DNA from: Centroberyx gerrardi
Taxonomy: Eukaryota > Chordata > Actinopteri > Beryciformes > Berycidae
DNA: 64,000 nucleotides
Assembly (NCBI RefSeq): GCF_048128805.1
Contig: NC_136000.1
Span: forward strand, 16,786,354-16,850,353
Direction of reading: 5' to 3'
Shown one piece after another: positions 62,604 through 64,000 of the stretch. The translations under genes and the position numbers were made by a program. The notes under the pieces were generated by a model. That model saw nothing but the letters and a program-made list of their open reading frames with translations, ran no database searches and had not been told where the DNA came from. Positions within the stretch are counted from its first letter, which is position 1; each line of letters starts with the position of its first letter.

Positions 62604-64000
62604 ATGCCAGGGAAGTTGAAGGCCAAAATTGTGGCAGGACGCCACTTGCCTGTAATGGACAGAGCCAGTGACCTTACTGATGCTTTTGTAGAGGTAGGTG
62701 ATGATGCTTGGGTTTTTTTTTTTTAATGAAACCATACATCAAATTTCAACTTCGGATTGAATGTAAATTGGGGTTCATTATTATTTATCAAAATGATAAA
62801 ATGAAAGATGTATCACATTCACCTTATATATTCCAGGTCAAGTTTGGAAACACAACTTTCAAAACAGATGTCTGTCCCAAATCCCTCAACCCACAGTGGA
62901 ACTCAGAGTGGTTCAAATTTGAGGTAAAATGTCATGAACAGAGTTCTGTCTTTTGAGGTGCTTTTGAAATGACGAAGAAGCTAGGCAGTTTCAGTAATTT
63001 GTTTTACTGAATCACAGTGTGGACGAATTATTGCCTTGAACTAACCCCTCTTTCACTCTGTCACTCTGTCTTTATCTCTGCTTCCCTTGGTCTTCTTTCC
63101 CTCTCCTTATCCGGCTATCTAGGTTGATGATGAGGACTTGCAGGATGAGCCATTGCAAATCACTGTGTTGGACCACGACACTTACAGTGCTAACGATGCC
63201 ATAGGGAAAGTTTACATTGACATTGACCCGCTGCTGTGCAATGAGGCTGCCTCCGTAATCTCTGGCTGGTTTCCCATCTATGACACCATCCATGGTATAG
63301 GAGTCAACTCTTATCGTTATCATAACACATCTTTACGTTCTAGACACTGCTGTTCCTTACTGTAATGTCTCTCCATGTATTACTTGCTATCAGGTATCCG
63401 AGGGGAGATCAATGTCCTCGTCAAAGTGGACCTCTTCAATGACTTGAACCGCTTCAGACAATCTTCCTGTGGGGTCAAGTTCTTCTGCAGTGAGTCTGAC
63501 TTGACTTTCCTTACATAACTATGTTTGTTTACAGTTTGCAAATGCATCATGAGTTAGAATTTTTATCTGCAAAAAGCAGATCGACAGTACATGGTGGATA
63601 GGAATATGTGATGTTATGTTTAATCAGAGAGAATAATAGTTTTTTAGGCATTTAGCTGACACTCTTATTCAGAGCAACAGTACAATAAGCTTCAGTTCCT
63701 AGATCACCAAAATTACAAGCAGCAAATAGTAAGCAGTGCAAGATTCAGAGCCATAATGTCCTGACAGCGTTCCTTTAACCAAAGAACGATCACTTAAAAG
63801 AGAAGCATTTGCATTTAATGTCAAGGGATTTGATTTTTGTGGTGTTTGTTCCCCTCCGTATGCTAGCTACGTCCATTCCACGGTGTTACCGGGCAGCGAT
63901 GGTCCACGGGTTTGTGGAGGAACTCGTTGTAAACGAAGATCCAGAGTACCAGTGGATCGACCGTATCAGAACCCCTCGGGCCTCCAACGAGGCCAGGCAG
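62604..64000 (+). CDS. c2cd5: C2 domain-containing protein 5 (C2CD5/CDP138), 5' part
   Basis: Exons: 62604-62693, 62837-62923, 63123-63294, 63394-63489, 63867-64000 (open at the edge). The protein starts MPGKLKAKIVAGRHLPVMDR and holds a complete N-terminal C2 domain (about 1-115): SDLTDAFVEVKFGNTTFKTD, SLNPQWNSEWFKFEVDDEDL, ITVLDHDTYSANDAIGKVYI. The loop aspartates that bind calcium (in RASDLTD and DHDTYSAND) are present. Next come IHGIRGEINVLVKVDLFNDL and FVEELVVNEDPEYQWIDRIR, nearly identical to the human protein as remembered. C2CD5 is an Akt substrate that binds membranes and helps insulin-driven GLUT4 vesicle fusion. The rest of the gene lies beyond the window. Confidence 0.96.
63645..63725 (-). 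mobile_element. LINE tail fragment in c2cd5 intron 4
   Basis: GCATTTAGCTGACACTCTTA followed by TTCAGAGCAACAG is a diverged copy of the CATTTAGCAGAC...AGCGACTTA tail that ends the LINE at 35110. Confidence 0.55.

Overview
The window is vertebrate nuclear DNA, most probably from a ray-finned (teleost) fish. Genes are split by GT-AG introns, dinucleotide microsatellites are dense and long, and the repeats are typical of teleosts (L2-like LINE tails, hAT, Tc1, TTAA-flanked short elements). Six genes are recognised with confidence, one small gene is a candidate, and no RNA gene, CRISPR array or prokaryotic feature was seen. All calls rest on reading exons by splice consensus, reading frame and remembered vertebrate orthologues; no database search was run.

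Layout. 1-355 (minus): first coding exon of an IQSEC3-like ARF exchange factor, running off the left edge. 1703-6917 (plus): complete WASHC1, 11 coding exons, about 476 aa. 8303-15346 (minus): complete DDX11/CHL1 iron-sulphur helicase, 27 coding exons, about 903 aa. 16514-22275 (plus): complete FKBP4 (FKBP52), 11 coding exons, 445 aa. 29054-46960 (plus): complete B4GALNT3, 20 coding exons, about 1108 aa. 52348-55511 (minus): complete slow-type troponin I, 8 coding exons including a 4-nt one, 200 aa. 58415-58907 (plus): candidate small gene of unknown function. 62604-64000 (plus): first five coding exons of C2CD5, running off the right edge.

Organisation. IQSEC3/WASHC1 and DDX11/FKBP4 are head-to-head pairs that share short promoter regions; WASHC1 and DDX11 converge tail-to-tail. 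The genes do not form a pathway: WASHC1 drives endosomal actin branching, DDX11 acts in DNA replication and cohesion, FKBP4 is an Hsp90 co-chaperone, B4GALNT3 makes LacdiNAc glycans, troponin I is sarcomeric, and C2CD5 acts in GLUT4 traffic. What joins them is ancient linkage: their human counterparts lie mainly on 12p. The DDX11-WASHC1-IQSEC3 order resembles the DDX11L-WASH block beside IQSEC3 at the human 12p end.

The accessory content is in the introns and in the 22.3-29 kb and 47-52 kb gaps: two L2-like LINE copies, an RLE-type LINE fossil, an internally deleted pogo/Tigger-like element, a worn Tc1 copy, two short DNA elements with target-site duplications (one perfect, one near-perfect), several TTAA-bordered short elements, one probable solo LTR and very long GT, CT and G tracts. 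I did not find a clearly new multi-gene system. The more unusual signals are splice-level: GC-AG introns, a 4-nt exon, microsatellites that form splice sites, and a minisatellite made of acceptor-like units.
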